The notes under the pieces: generated by a model
Databases searched by the model: none
Seen by the model: only the letters and a program-made list of their open reading frames with translations
What the model was told of the DNA's origin: nothing
Made by a program: the position numbers and the translations under genes
Part shown: piece by piece, positions 41,138 through 50,400 of the stretch
How positions within the stretch are numbered: the stretch's first letter is position 1
Layout of the letters: each line of letters opens with the position of its first letter
From: an uncultured Alphaproteobacteria bacterium
GTDB lineage: Bacteria; Pseudomonadota; Alphaproteobacteria; RF32; CAG-239
Direction of reading: 5' to 3'
Length of the DNA: 64,000 bases
Assembly: GCA_910587405.1 (NCBI GenBank)
Contig: CAJUKS010000003.1
Coordinates: 1 to 64,000, forward strand

Positions 41138-43432
41138 ATGAAAGACCATAACGATCCATTGGGAATAAAAGTCCTGATAATTTACGACGGAATAAACGAT
41201 AATACCGCTGCTGCGCGGACGGTGCGCGGAATTAAGAACGAATTGGAAGCCAAAGACGTCAAAGTCGAAGTTTCCGAAAGCTGCGGCGACGCCAAGGCTA
41301 TCTTGTCGACCGACCCGGCCATTCAGTGCGTGCTGTTACGGTTGAGCCGCCGCAACGACGAGGATTATCGCAATACGATCGAAGTGCTGAAAGTTTTGCG
41401 TGAGCATAACCGCGAGCTGCCTGTGTTTCTGCTGGCGGGACGGACCGACGCTTCGGAAGTTCCGACCGAGATTTTGGAAAATGTCAACGATTTTATCTGG
41501 GTTTTGGAAGATACGCCTGATTTTATCGGCGGCCGTATTTTGGCGGCGGCGGATCGATACCGCCGGTTTATTCTGCCGCCGATGTTCAGTGCGTTGGCCG
41601 ATTTTTCCAAAGTGCACGAATATTCGTGGCATACGCCGGGGCATACCGGCGGTACCGGTTTTTTGCGTTCGCCGGCCGGCCGCGCCTTTTTCAACTTTTT
41701 CCGTGAACCGATTTTCCGTTCCGATCTTTCGATTTCGGTGGGGGCGTTGGGCTCTCTGCTGGATCATTCGGGACCGATCGGCGAAAGCGAACGGTACACG
41801 GCGCGGGTTTTCGGCGCCGACCGCACCTATCATGTGACGAACGGAACCTCAACTTCCAACCGGGTGGTGTTGATGGCGAGTGTAACCCGTAACCAAATTG
41901 CCCTTTGCGACCGCAATTGTCACAAGTCGGTTGAACACGCCATTACCATGTCGGGCGCCATTCCGACTTATATGGTGCCGACCCGCAACCGTTACGGCAT
42001 TATCGGCCCGATTACGCCCGATCGGATGACGCCGGATGCGGTGCGTCAGGCAATTGCCGATAACCCGCTGGTGAAAGACGGCATGGATACCACGCCGGTT
42101 CATGCCATTATCACCAACTCGACCTATGACGGGCTTTGTTATAATGTCAACAAGGTCAAAGAGTTGCTCGGGCAGAGTGTCGACCGTCTTCATTTTGACG
42201 AAGCGTGGTACGGTTATGCACGTTTTAATCCGATGTATAAAGGGCGTTTTGCCATGTGTTGCGATCCCAAAGACGACGACCGTAAGGGACCGACCATGTT
42301 TGCGACTCAATCCACTCATAAATTGTTGGCGGCCTTCTCTCAGGCGTCGATGATCCATATCCGCGAAGGCCGTAACCCGATTGATCATCAGCGCTTTAAC
42401 GAAGCTTTTATGATGCAGGCCTCAACTTCGCCGTTTTATCCGATTATCGCTTCCAACGACATCAGCGCGGCGATGATGGACGGTCCGGGCAGCCGGGCGC
42501 TGACCGACGTTTCGATCCGTGAGGCGGTTTCTTTCCGCCGTACGCTGGCGCGTCTGAATGCCGAATTCAGCGGTAAAAAGGACTGGTTTTTCAAAGCTTG
42601 GCAGCCGGATTTTGCAATTGACAAGGACAGCGGCAAGAAAATACCGTTTTTTGAAGTTGCGGAAGAAGATCTGGCAACCGATCCCGAATACTGGGTACTG
42701 CGTCCCAACGAGGAGTGGCACGGTTTCGGCGATGTCGAGCCGGGTTTCTGCATGTTGGATCCGATCAAGGTTTCGATTGTGACGCCGGGCGTGGGACCGG
42801 ACGGCAAACTGGAAGAACAGGGCCTGCCGGCGGCCGTAGTCAGCGCTTATTTGGACAACAAGGGAATCATTGTCGAAAAAACGACCGATTTTACGATTCT
42901 GTTCCTTTTCTCGCTGGGAGTAACCAACGGCAAATGGGGAACGTTGCTTAACGCTTTGTTTGAGTTTAAAACCGACTATGACGACAATGCGCCGTTGAGT
43001 CGCGTGCTTCCCGGACTGGTAAACCAATACGGCGACACTTACCGGGATATGGGCTTAAAAGATTTGGCCGACAAGATGTTTGCGGCAATGAAAGAACTTG
43101 GAACCACCCAAGCGCTTGCTTCGGCATTTTCGGTGCTTCCGCATCCCGATATGACGCCGGTGGAAGCATATGAAAATCTGGTGCACAATAATGTGGTTTC
43201 ACTGAACTTGGATGAAATTGCCGGCAAAACTCTGGCAACCGGCGTGGTTCCGTACCCGCCCGGAATTCCGTTGATGATGCCGGGTGAAAACGCCGGTCCC
43301 GCCGACGGTCCGCTGCTCGGTTATCTTAAAGCCCTGCAAAGCTTTGACCGTAGTTTCCCCGGGTTTGGGCATGACACTCACGGGGTCGAAGTTAAAGACG
43401 GGACTTACTATATTCTGTGTATCAAATCCTAA
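41138..43432 (+). CDS. adiA: Biodegradative arginine decarboxylase AdiA
   Basis: This large PLP enzyme (764 residues) converts arginine to agmatine and consumes a proton. It has the N-terminal wing domain, SWHTPGHTGGTGFLRSP, FRSDLSISVGALGSLLDHSG, VTNGTSTSNR, FDEAWYGYARF and the PLP lysine in FATQSTHKLLAAF (Lys395), plus the C-terminal domain. Sequence around the active site resembles AdiA more than lysine or ornithine decarboxylase, and the AdiC neighbour agrees. The ATG at 41138 follows AAGGAG. A terminator hairpin follows at 43441. Confidence 0.93.
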   Translation: MKDHNDPLGIKVLIIYDGINDNTAAARTVRGIKNELEAKDVKVEVSESCGDAKAILSTDPAIQCVLLRLSRRNDEDYRNTIEVLKVLREHNRELPVFLLAGRTDASEVPTEILENVNDFIWVLEDTPDFIGGRILAAADRYRRFILPPMFSALADFSKVHEYSWHTPGHTGGTGFLRSPAGRAFFNFFREPIFRSDLSISVGALGSLLDHSGPIGESERYTARVFGADRTYHVTNGTSTSNRVVLMASVTRNQIALCDRNCHKSVEHAITMSGAIPTYMVPTRNRYGIIGPITPDRMTPDAVRQAIADNPLVKDGMDTTPVHAIITNSTYDGLCYNVNKVKELLGQSVDRLHFDEAWYGYARFNPMYKGRFAMCCDPKDDDRKGPTMFATQSTHKLLAAFSQASMIHIREGRNPIDHQRFNEAFMMQASTSPFYPIIASNDISAAMMDGPGSRALTDVSIREAVSFRRTLARLNAEFSGKKDWFFKAWQPDFAIDKDSGKKIPFFEVAEEDLATDPEYWVLRPNEEWHGFGDVEPGFCMLDPIKVSIVTPGVGPDGKLEEQGLPAAVVSAYLDNKGIIVEKTTDFTILFLFSLGVTNGKWGTLLNALFEFKTDYDDNAPLSRVLPGLVNQYGDTYRDMGLKDLADKMFAAMKELGTTQALASAFSVLPHPDMTPVEAYENLVHNNVVSLNLDEIAGKTLATGVVPYPPGIPLMMPGENAGPADGPLLGYLKALQSFDRSFPGFGHDTHGVEVKDGTYYILCIKS

Positions 43433-43440
43433 GCGAATTC

Positions 43441-43470
43441 AAAGCGCCGGAAGCATTTCCGGCGCTTTTC
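43441..43470. terminator. Terminator between adiA and the LysR gene
   Basis: AAAGCGCCGGAA pairs with TTCCGGCGCTTTT across a GCAT loop, between convergent genes; it can act on both strands. Confidence 0.87.
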
Positions 43471-43477
43471 TCATCCG

Positions 43478-44371
43478 TCAGGCTTTTAGTTTATTTTGCA
43501 ACTTTTCAAGAAAGATGCGGGCTGCCGGTGAAAAAATCTGATATTTTTTCCATACAATGTCGAGACCCGATTCCAAAGCGGGCTCAAAAGGACGAAAGCA
43601 CAGGCGGGCGCTGTTTCGCGTATCGATCAGCTTGTCCAAACTTAAGACGTATCCCACTCCCTGTTCCGCCAGCAAAGCGGCATTAAAAACCAAGTTATAG
43701 GTGGCGACAATGTTCAGGGCGGCAAAATCTTTGCCGAACCAGGCGGCGAATTCGTTATGAATGGCGGTTTGCTGCAAAACCTGACGGGAACAAATCAGCG
43801 GCAGTTTGACCAGATCTTGCCGGGTTACCGCCTTTTTTTGAGTCAGCGGGCAGCTCTTGGGCATAATGGCGCCCCAAACGTCTTTAACCGGCAAAGAAAG
43901 AAAATCGTATTTTGACAAATCGGTCGGCTGAATCAAAATGCCGAAATCAAGCAGCCCTTTATCCAGTCTTTCGGTCACGTCTTCGGCGTTGCCGCTGTAC
44001 AGATGACAACGTATTTGCGGATATTGCGATTGCAGTTCTTTGATCGTTTCGGCGATCAGGCGCATGCCTTCGGTTTCACCGCCGCCGATATAAATATCGC
44101 CGCCGATCGTGTCTTCGGCCGAGCGGAGTTCCGCTTTGGTCTTGCTTACCATTTCAACAATTTCTTCGGCGCGCTTTCGCAAAATCATTCCTTCGGCGGT
44201 CAGCGAAACGTTGTGACTGCCGCGAATCAGCAATTGTTGCCCCAACTCCTGTTCCAGTTCTTTGATCTGCCGGGAAAGCGTCGGCTGGGTGACGTTCAAA
44301 ACGTTGGCGGCGCCGGTAATGCTTCCTTCGCGCGCAACGGCCAAAAAATAGCGCAATACTCTGAGTTCCAT
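43478..44371 (-). CDS. LysR-family transcriptional regulator
   Basis: The 297-residue protein has the LysR helix-turn-helix (MELRVLRYFLAVAREGSITGAANVLNVTQPTLSRQIKELEQELG) and a substrate-binding domain. It is convergent with adiA, so it may or may not control adiCA. A palindrome with LysR-box spacing lies upstream of its own start at 44410, between it and the MBL gene. Inducer unknown. Confidence 0.92.
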   Translation of the reverse strand: MELRVLRYFLAVAREGSITGAANVLNVTQPTLSRQIKELEQELGQQLLIRGSHNVSLTAEGMILRKRAEEIVEMVSKTKAELRSAEDTIGGDIYIGGGETEGMRLIAETIKELQSQYPQIRCHLYSGNAEDVTERLDKGLLDFGILIQPTDLSKYDFLSLPVKDVWGAIMPKSCPLTQKKAVTRQDLVKLPLICSRQVLQQTAIHNEFAAWFGKDFAALNIVATYNLVFNAALLAEQGVGYVLSLDKLIDTRNSARLCFRPFEPALESGLDIVWKKYQIFSPAARIFLEKLQNKLKA

Positions 44372-44409
44372 GCCAAAATCTCCTTTGTTGCGCTATTGTA
44401 TTGTGTTGC

Positions 44410-44430
44410 GCCATGCCTGTCAAGCATGGC
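44410..44430. promoter_or_regulatory. Palindrome with LysR-box spacing
   Basis: GCCATGC and GCATGGC are perfect 7-base arms around seven bases, giving ATGC-N7-GCAT, the spacing of LysR-type sites. It lies about 40 bases before the LysR start and about 110 before the divergent MBL gene, so autoregulation is likely. Confidence 0.6.
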
Positions 44431-44535
44431 AAAATGTGCCGGATAAGCATTTGCTATTTTAAAAAGAACCGTTATATTAACTAAAAAACAAATTCGGCGG
44501 CGGTTGCGCATGCGGATAAAAAACGGAGACTAACG

Positions 44536-45639
44536 GTGAAAAAAGGTATAAAAATGTTTTTGTTTTTTTTAGCGGCATTAATGATCCTGGCGGGACTTGG
44601 CGGTGCCTGGGTACTGCGGGAAACGGGGGCTTCCCCTTCGGCGGAAGAACTGAGTTCGTATCAAAAACTGGCTTATTTTAAAGACGGCGAATTTCAAAGC
44701 CCGGAACCGATTCTCCATGACTTTGGGAATGTTCGCAACGGTCCGATAGACTGGCGTTTTTTCCTGACGCGTTCCCGTTTTGCCCCCGCTCGGAAGCTGC
44801 CTAAAAAGCATTTGTCACGTCAAGATTTTGGTTCGGTTTCTGCCGATTTTGCTTTTTACTGGCTGGGGCATTCTTCGGCAATCGTCGAAACCGGCGGCAA
44901 AAGAATTGTTTTTGATCCGGTGTTGGAAAATGCGGCGCCGGTGCCGTTTGTCGTTTCCCGTTACGATGAAGCGCCGCTGAGCAGAAAAGAACTGCCCAAA
45001 GTTGATTATATTGTCATTACTCACAATCATTATGATCATTTGGAACGCAAGACGGTGCAGGCGTTCGGGGAAGGGCGCTTTATCGTTCCCCTGGGAGTTG
45101 GCGCGGCTTTGCGCAGCTGGGGAATTGACGACAGCCGCATTGTTGAACTGGGCTGGGGCGACGTTTTCGAGGACGAAACCTTGCAAATAACTGCCGAGAC
45201 GGCGGTTCATTATTCCGGACGCGGGTTGGGGGATCGCAATAAAACATTGTGGAATTCGTATGTGATCCGTTCCGCAGACAGCAAAATCTATTGGGCCGGA
45301 GACAGCGGTTACGGCGCTCACTTTGCGGAAATCGGCCGCAAACACGGCCCCTTTGATCTGGCGGCGATCGAAATTGACGGTTGGAACACCGGTTGGCCGA
45401 ATACCCATATGTTTCCGCATCAGGTGGTGAAAGCGGCGCAGGATCTGCATGCTGCCCGGATCATTCCCGTCCATTGGGCGGTGTTTGACCTTGCTCTCCA
45501 TCCCTGGCACGAGTCAATCGACATGCTGTTGGAAGAAGCGCAGAAAAATAATGTTCGGGTTCTGACGCCGATGATCGGCGAAAAGATAAATATGGACAGT
45601 ATTACCTCTCCGTGGTGGCAAGAGCTGTCGGCAGAATAG
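44536..45639 (+). CDS. MBL-fold metal-dependent hydrolase, NAPE-PLD/UlaG-like
   Basis: The 367-residue protein has an N-terminal membrane segment (FLFFLAALMILAGLGGAWVL), then a metallo-beta-lactamase fold: WLGHSSAIVETGGKRIVFDPVL, the metal site ITHNHYDHLERK, HYSGRGLGDRNKTLWNSYVIRS, YWAGDSGYGAHFAEIG and HMFPHQVV. The pattern is that of NAPE-phospholipase D/RomA-like proteins, some of which act on membrane lipids. A GTG start with GGAG upstream is used. The substrate is not known. Confidence 0.88.
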   Translation: MKKGIKMFLFFLAALMILAGLGGAWVLRETGASPSAEELSSYQKLAYFKDGEFQSPEPILHDFGNVRNGPIDWRFFLTRSRFAPARKLPKKHLSRQDFGSVSADFAFYWLGHSSAIVETGGKRIVFDPVLENAAPVPFVVSRYDEAPLSRKELPKVDYIVITHNHYDHLERKTVQAFGEGRFIVPLGVGAALRSWGIDDSRIVELGWGDVFEDETLQITAETAVHYSGRGLGDRNKTLWNSYVIRSADSKIYWAGDSGYGAHFAEIGRKHGPFDLAAIEIDGWNTGWPNTHMFPHQVVKAAQDLHAARIIPVHWAVFDLALHPWHESIDMLLEEAQKNNVRVLTPMIGEKINMDSITSPWWQELSAE

Positions 45640-45758
45640 AAAAATTCGTTTGCTCTTGCGGTTAAAAAGAACTAAAATACAACCCGCCGGCGGTTGGCCG
45701 GTGAAGGAATTTGAAAACAGCGGACGATCGGAAGACGGTCGCGATGAAAGGTAGGAAT

Positions 45759-46574
45759 ATGAAAAATGACGGTTTTATAAATTTAAGCAACGATTTGGCC
45801 GAATGCAAAATTTCTCTTTGGAGCGCCAACCTGATATCCTATCGTCCCAAAAATCAGGATCATGATGTTTTCTGGCTCGGAGATCTTAATAAATTTGATA
45901 ATATTCACGCCATCCGGGGCGGCGTTCCCGTCTGTTGGCCCCGATTTGCGGAAGAAAAACTAAACGGCGGGCTTCCCCGTCATGGTTTTGCCCGGCTTTC
46001 CGGTTGGGCGGTCAAGAATGTGTGTGCCGGTAAAAATTCGGCGGAAGTCGAATTATCTTTGGTTCCCGACGAAAAATACCGCGTTAACGCCGTCGCAAAC
46101 TTGCGGATCCGCCTTACCGATAAACTGGAATACCGCCTTGAAACAATAAATCACGGTGACGAAGTCTTTGAGTTCAGCGAAGCGCTGCATGCGTATTTTA
46201 ACCTCGGTTGCCGTGACGAAGCCGAGATAAAAGGATTGTCGGGCTACCGCTACAAAAGCTCGTTGGACGGAAAAACCTATACCCTGAAGGGAAATTTGAA
46301 AATTCGGGAAGAGTTTGACGCCGCTTTTCTCAATCACCGCGGAACGGTGGAAATTATCGATCCGGTGTTAAATCGGATCATATCGGTCGAAAAAAGCGGT
46401 TCCGACACGACGGTGGTTTGGAACCCGGATAAAGATCTTGCGGAAATGAGCGAAGGCCAGTATAAAAAATTTGTTTGTGTGGAACCGGCAAACCAGGGAG
46501 ACAGTTTTGTCCGTTTGCTACCGAAAGAAAAACATCAGATCGCGATGACGGTTCAAATAAAAGAATTAAAATAG
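45759..46574 (+). CDS. D-hexose-6-phosphate mutarotase (YeaD-like)
   Basis: The 271-residue aldose-epimerase-like protein has IRGGVPVCWPRFAEE, GGLPRHGFARLSGWAV, EALHAYFNLG and FVCVEPAN, where His and Glu form the catalytic pair. The family interconverts anomers of glucose-6-phosphate and related sugars. The ATG at 45759 has AGGTAGGA upstream; an earlier in-frame TTG is less likely. Confidence 0.88.
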   Translation: MKNDGFINLSNDLAECKISLWSANLISYRPKNQDHDVFWLGDLNKFDNIHAIRGGVPVCWPRFAEEKLNGGLPRHGFARLSGWAVKNVCAGKNSAEVELSLVPDEKYRVNAVANLRIRLTDKLEYRLETINHGDEVFEFSEALHAYFNLGCRDEAEIKGLSGYRYKSSLDGKTYTLKGNLKIREEFDAAFLNHRGTVEIIDPVLNRIISVEKSGSDTTVVWNPDKDLAEMSEGQYKKFVCVEPANQGDSFVRLLPKEKHQIAMTVQIKELK

Positions 46575-46662
46575 CCGGGCGTCTTTCTGCCGTTCGGTCG
46601 TTTGGACGGGCCGCAGGCCGTTTGTGCAGAGAGATGAACTTCGGACGGTGCGGGATGAAATA

Positions 46663-46700
46663 AAAAAACAGTCCCGGAATAAAAACCGAGACTGTTTTTT
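46663..46700. terminator. Bidirectional terminator after mutarotase and bactofilin-like genes
   Basis: AAAAAACAGTC pairs with GACTGTTTTTT around an imperfect CCGG/CCG inner stem. It stands between convergent genes. Confidence 0.8.
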
Positions 46701-46739
46701 GTAAAAATAACTTCTAAAAGACGGTACAGCCTTTTGGCC

Positions 46740-47150
46740 TTAATACCGACTGCCGACACGTACGCTGCCGCCGGCGTCAATGTCACCGGAAACGTTCCCC
46801 GAAACAGTCGAACTGCCGCCGGAATCAATGTTTCCGATTACATTTCCGTTAATATGGGCGCTGCTGCCGCAGTTAACGTCGCCCTCGACCTTTCCGACGA
46901 TGCTGGTGCTTCCGTCGCAATCAACTTTGCCGGTAACGTCGCCTTCGATCGACAGGTTGCCGTGGGTGACATTTACGTTTTCCACTTTGCCGATAATCTT
47001 GATCTCAAAGTGCTTGGTGTCCTCTCCGGATTGTTCTTCTCCATCAACAAAGACCTTGCCGTCGATGATGGATAAATTGTTGCCTTTGTAGGTCTTGCCG
47101 TTGACAACGACCGTCGAGCCTCCGCTGATAACACAATTAAAATGTTTCAT
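46740..47150 (-). CDS. Small beta-helical, bactofilin-like protein
   Basis: The 136-residue protein consists of short repeats such as VEGDVNCGSSAHINGNVIGNIDSGGSSTVSGNVSGDI, predicted to form a right-handed beta helix like bactofilins and related polymer-forming proteins. The N-terminal part (VVNGKTYKGNNLSIIDGKVFVDGE) appears often in such proteins. No signal or membrane segment. The upstream region holds the palindrome at 47206. No clear ribosome site. Confidence 0.65.
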   Translation of the reverse strand: MKHFNCVISGGSTVVVNGKTYKGNNLSIIDGKVFVDGEEQSGEDTKHFEIKIIGKVENVNVTHGNLSIEGDVTGKVDCDGSTSIVGKVEGDVNCGSSAHINGNVIGNIDSGGSSTVSGNVSGDIDAGGSVRVGSRY

Positions 47151-47205
47151 CTGAAGTTGTTTTTAAGTTAATAATATCTAAATGTTTTTTTACTGCAAAA
47201 TTTAT

Positions 47206-47220
47206 ATCATACTGTATGAT
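47206..47220. promoter_or_regulatory. Palindrome ATCATAC-T-GTATGAT
   Basis: Perfect 7-base arms with a single central base lie 56 bases before the bactofilin-like start and 115 before the divergent ABC gene. This is a typical operator shape, but no regulator is assigned. Confidence 0.5.
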
Positions 47221-47334
47221 TTTTGTAAATAACATATTTTTCCTGTCTGGTTTTATGTAGAAAGCGCAAATTATTAGCCGTTTTTTTACTTTTGCCGGTT
47301 ATGCTTTTTCCCTCAAAGATATGAAGGATTTCCT

Positions 47335-49001
47335 ATGTTTCAAACGTTATTGACGGCTCTTCGTTTAATTTGGATTTCAGCCACCGACAAAGATACCAAA
47401 ATCCGATTGATATTCAGCTACGTTTTCGGCGTTTCGCAAGGCGTAATTGCTTTTTTCAGTCCGTTTGCGCTTTCGGAAATGATTAAACAAATCTCGCAAA
47501 AAAATATTGAGGGAACGTTATTTTATTTTTACCTGATGATTGCTTTAGCCGTTGCCGTGATCGTTTCCCGTTTTGTATGGCGTTTCGGCTGCGAACAAAT
47601 TACCCGGATTTACCGATCAATCTGTGCCGCATATATTACACTAAGATTTTCGACAAATCTTATGACTGGCATTTGCAAAACAGTGTCGGGTACTTTTCCA
47701 CCGTATTAACCAACGTCTGCAAGATGATGGAAGGCTGGCTGTGGAAAATGCCTTATGATTACGTCGGCAGTCTGGTGATGGCCGTTTGTTTTTTGATTTA
47801 CACATGGACGCTTTCTTTTTACCTGTTTCTGTATTTTGGAATTTCCCTTGGTTTGATGCTTTGGATCACGCGCATTTTATATAACCGCCGGATTAAATAT
47901 ATTGAAAATTACAGCAAAAGCTTTGTGGCTTACGGCAAAGTCTTTATTGATTTTTTATACAATATTCGCTCGGTCAAAAAAATGAACCTGCTCAATTTCG
48001 TAAACAAAAAACTGGATGAACGGGGCTCAAAGGTTTTTGCTTCGGGCATAAAAATGATGCATTACAATTCTTTTCAATACGGTTTTACCGAGATCTTTAT
48101 TAACGCCTTGTTTTTGTTTCCGATCGGTTATTATGTTTTTCGGTTTATAAAAACCGGGCAGGGGGTTGAAGTCATCGTCATGATTGCAGCCATTCAGGGA
48201 AAAATCGCTGAGCTCGGCCGACAAATGATGGGGTTAATGACGGAATTGGCACGCACGGGCGCTGATTATAAAATTTTGGCAGAATATTTGGGAGACGATG
48301 CCGTCAAAACCGAGATGAAACGAAATATTCGAAAATGGCATCGGATTGAATTTACGAATACCTGTTTTGAATATGTTAAAGATGGCAGCATTTTTACGCA
48401 TCAGGTGGCAGATTTCAGTATCTGCCCGGGCGACCATATTGCGGTTACCGGCAAATCGGGTGAAGGAAAAACCACCTTTTTAAACTTATTTACCAATCAA
48501 TTTCATGTCACAAAAGGAAAAGTCTGTGTGGACGGTATTGATTATAAAGAGCTGCCGCCGGCCTTTTTTGACGATCATATAACTTATATATCCCAAGACG
48601 TCGAACTCTTTGACATGAGCCTGTACGACAACATTGTCATGGGCAAACGAATCTCCCCCAAAAAGCTGCAGAAAATTATCGACGGTTGTTGCTTAAACGA
48701 ATTGATTGAGAGAATGAAGGGCAATCTTCATACCGACATCGGTGAGAAAGGCGTTAAGGTTTCTGCCGGGGAAAAACAGCGTATTTCATTGGCCCGCGGT
48801 CTTTTGTTAGACCGGGATGTTTTGGTTTTGGATGAGATCACCGCCAACCTGGATCCGGTTACCACTCAGCATATCTGGAATTATATTTTCTCCGAATATG
48901 CCGACAAAACGATAATTGCGGTTTCGCACGAAAAAGATTTGCTGAACCATGTAACGCGCCGACTGGATTTCAAAAAAGGTATCGGAACGGAATTTAAGTA
49001 A
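47335..49001 (+). pseudogene. ABC exporter (membrane plus ATPase domains), frameshifted
   Basis: The first segment (47335 to about 47615) gives the start of an ABC exporter membrane domain (IFSYVFGVSQGVIAFFSPFALSEMI). The rest continues in the -1 frame to 49001: membrane helices, then an ATPase with Walker A VTGKSGEGKTTFLNLF, signature VSAGEKQRISLARGLLL and Walker B VLVLDEITANLDP. The break is within IYR/NLCRIYYTKIFDKSYDWH near 47615, as if one base were lost. All ATPase motifs are intact, so the decay is recent or the base is a sequencing error. Such proteins export lipids, peptides or drugs. Confidence 0.8.
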
Positions 49002-49116
49002 CTGCCGCTCTCGGCCTTATCGGAGCAAGATCGGATGAAGTGCCGGCAAAATATCGGACTGCAGAAAAAAGTCCGGCTTAATTTAATGAAATATTTGATA
49101 TAATAATAAAATAATC

Positions 49117-49329
49117 CTAACCCCCGCAGACTTTGCACGGTCTGGCACCTTGTGATTTTGCTTTGTCTTTGGTGGTTTTAATACAGTTCTTGGTACATTT
49201 TTTAGCCCATTTGCAATCGGAACTATGATAGATATATGTTTTTACATTCATTACCACCGGTTTGTCATTAGCGGCCAAAACAGGCGAAACCATAAATAAA
49301 AACATCAATAAATAAAGTATTTTTCTCAA
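49117..49329 (-). CDS. Short secreted protein with a YHxxxC...PCxxC motif
   Basis: The 70-residue precursor has a signal peptide (ILYLLMFLFMVSPVLA) and a mature part with YHSSDCKWAKKCTKNC, then AKSQGARPCKVCGG. The Tyr-His-x3-Cys and final Pro-Cys-x2-Cys resemble small secreted or surface domains related to Ada-type metal sites and may bind zinc. The TTG at 49329 is chosen because CGGAG lies about eight bases upstream and the product then opens with a proper signal. Function unknown. Confidence 0.65.
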   Translation of the reverse strand: MRKILYLLMFLFMVSPVLAANDKPVVMNVKTYIYHSSDCKWAKKCTKNCIKTTKDKAKSQGARPCKVCGG

Positions 49330-49429
49330 TTTTGACTCCGGATTTTCTTGTAAAGGCTTTCCCACCCTTGTTATGGTTGACACTGTCAACTTCAACAATC
49401 AAAAATCTATTATTATTTTTTAAAACATT

Positions 49430-50248
49430 TTAATCCACCGACTGAGGCTTCTTTAACTCATAGTTTGCAAGAGTGCTCCTAAGTTCATACCCGACAGCTC
49501 TATAACATTTATTTGACGGTACATAGTCAAAATCAGTAAATATCACGGGAGTTTTACCAATGTTCATTGCATGTTGAGCCAAGAAATGAACCAACATCTT
49601 TGCATAAGATTTTCCGCGTTCATTCACATCGGTTATAACAAGACCGGTTCTTGCATATTTTTCTGTAATCCTTATTCTGGCCAGAGCAACAATTTTATTA
49701 TTTGTATCTCTCCAAACTTTATTGAGCGGATTGTTGATAAAGCTTTCCGCGTCTGAGACAATATTTTCTTCTGTACCCACATTTTCACCGGTTTCCTTGC
49801 CAAACAAAGCAATCAGTCCGGCAACCACCGAGATTTCTTCCCGGGTTATATTGTCGGCACGGCCGACGTATTCAATATCGTTGAGATTTTTGCATTGATA
49901 GGCACCTAAAATCTTTTTATTGCTGTTATCAACCTTATTGCGGGCGTTCAAAAAATTATAAAGTTCCATCTTTGACATAATTTTAAAAGGATTGTTGTTT
50001 TTAAATTCGCTGTCAACAAAATGAAATACTCCTTCATAGTCCTTAAAACTGTCAGCAGTCCAGACAATGACAGGATGTTCGGGATCACTGTTGACAATAA
50101 TACAATCCCGGCCGTTTGAAAAAATTTTAGGCGTGGGGTATCTAACGATATTTTCAATAATAGAAATCATCACGTTAAAGGCTATTGCATCTTGTAAAAA
50201 CAGCTCTGATTTGAATATATTGTCATCACGTTTGATTTTGTTAAACAT
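49430..50248 (-). CDS. GNAT-type N-acetyltransferase, putative
   Basis: The C-terminal half of the 272-residue protein has KIVALARIRITEKYARTGLVITDVNERGKSYAKMLVHFLAQHAMNIGKTPVIFTDFDYVPSNKCYRAVGYEL, with the acetyl-CoA binding R-G-K-S and the CYRAVGYE strand of GNAT enzymes. The N-terminal 120 residues are not recognised. The ATG at 50248 follows GAGGAG. A 123-base remnant of the 3' end of a close homologue lies inverted at 51168-51290. Confidence 0.78.
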   Translation of the reverse strand: MFNKIKRDDNIFKSELFLQDAIAFNVMISIIENIVRYPTPKIFSNGRDCIIVNSDPEHPVIVWTADSFKDYEGVFHFVDSEFKNNNPFKIMSKMELYNFLNARNKVDNSNKKILGAYQCKNLNDIEYVGRADNITREEISVVAGLIALFGKETGENVGTEENIVSDAESFINNPLNKVWRDTNNKIVALARIRITEKYARTGLVITDVNERGKSYAKMLVHFLAQHAMNIGKTPVIFTDFDYVPSNKCYRAVGYELRSTLANYELKKPQSVD

Positions 50249-50400
50249 ATCCGTTCTCCTCAATTCCATGAGAGTAATTTTATAATAATTTTTTTAAAAG
50301 AAAATTTTTTGATGCCGGAAACTGACGACTTTGTAAAATCTGGCCGGAGACCTCGGGCAATTCTCGAACCCAATATAATAGAAAACGGCGAAAGATAAAA

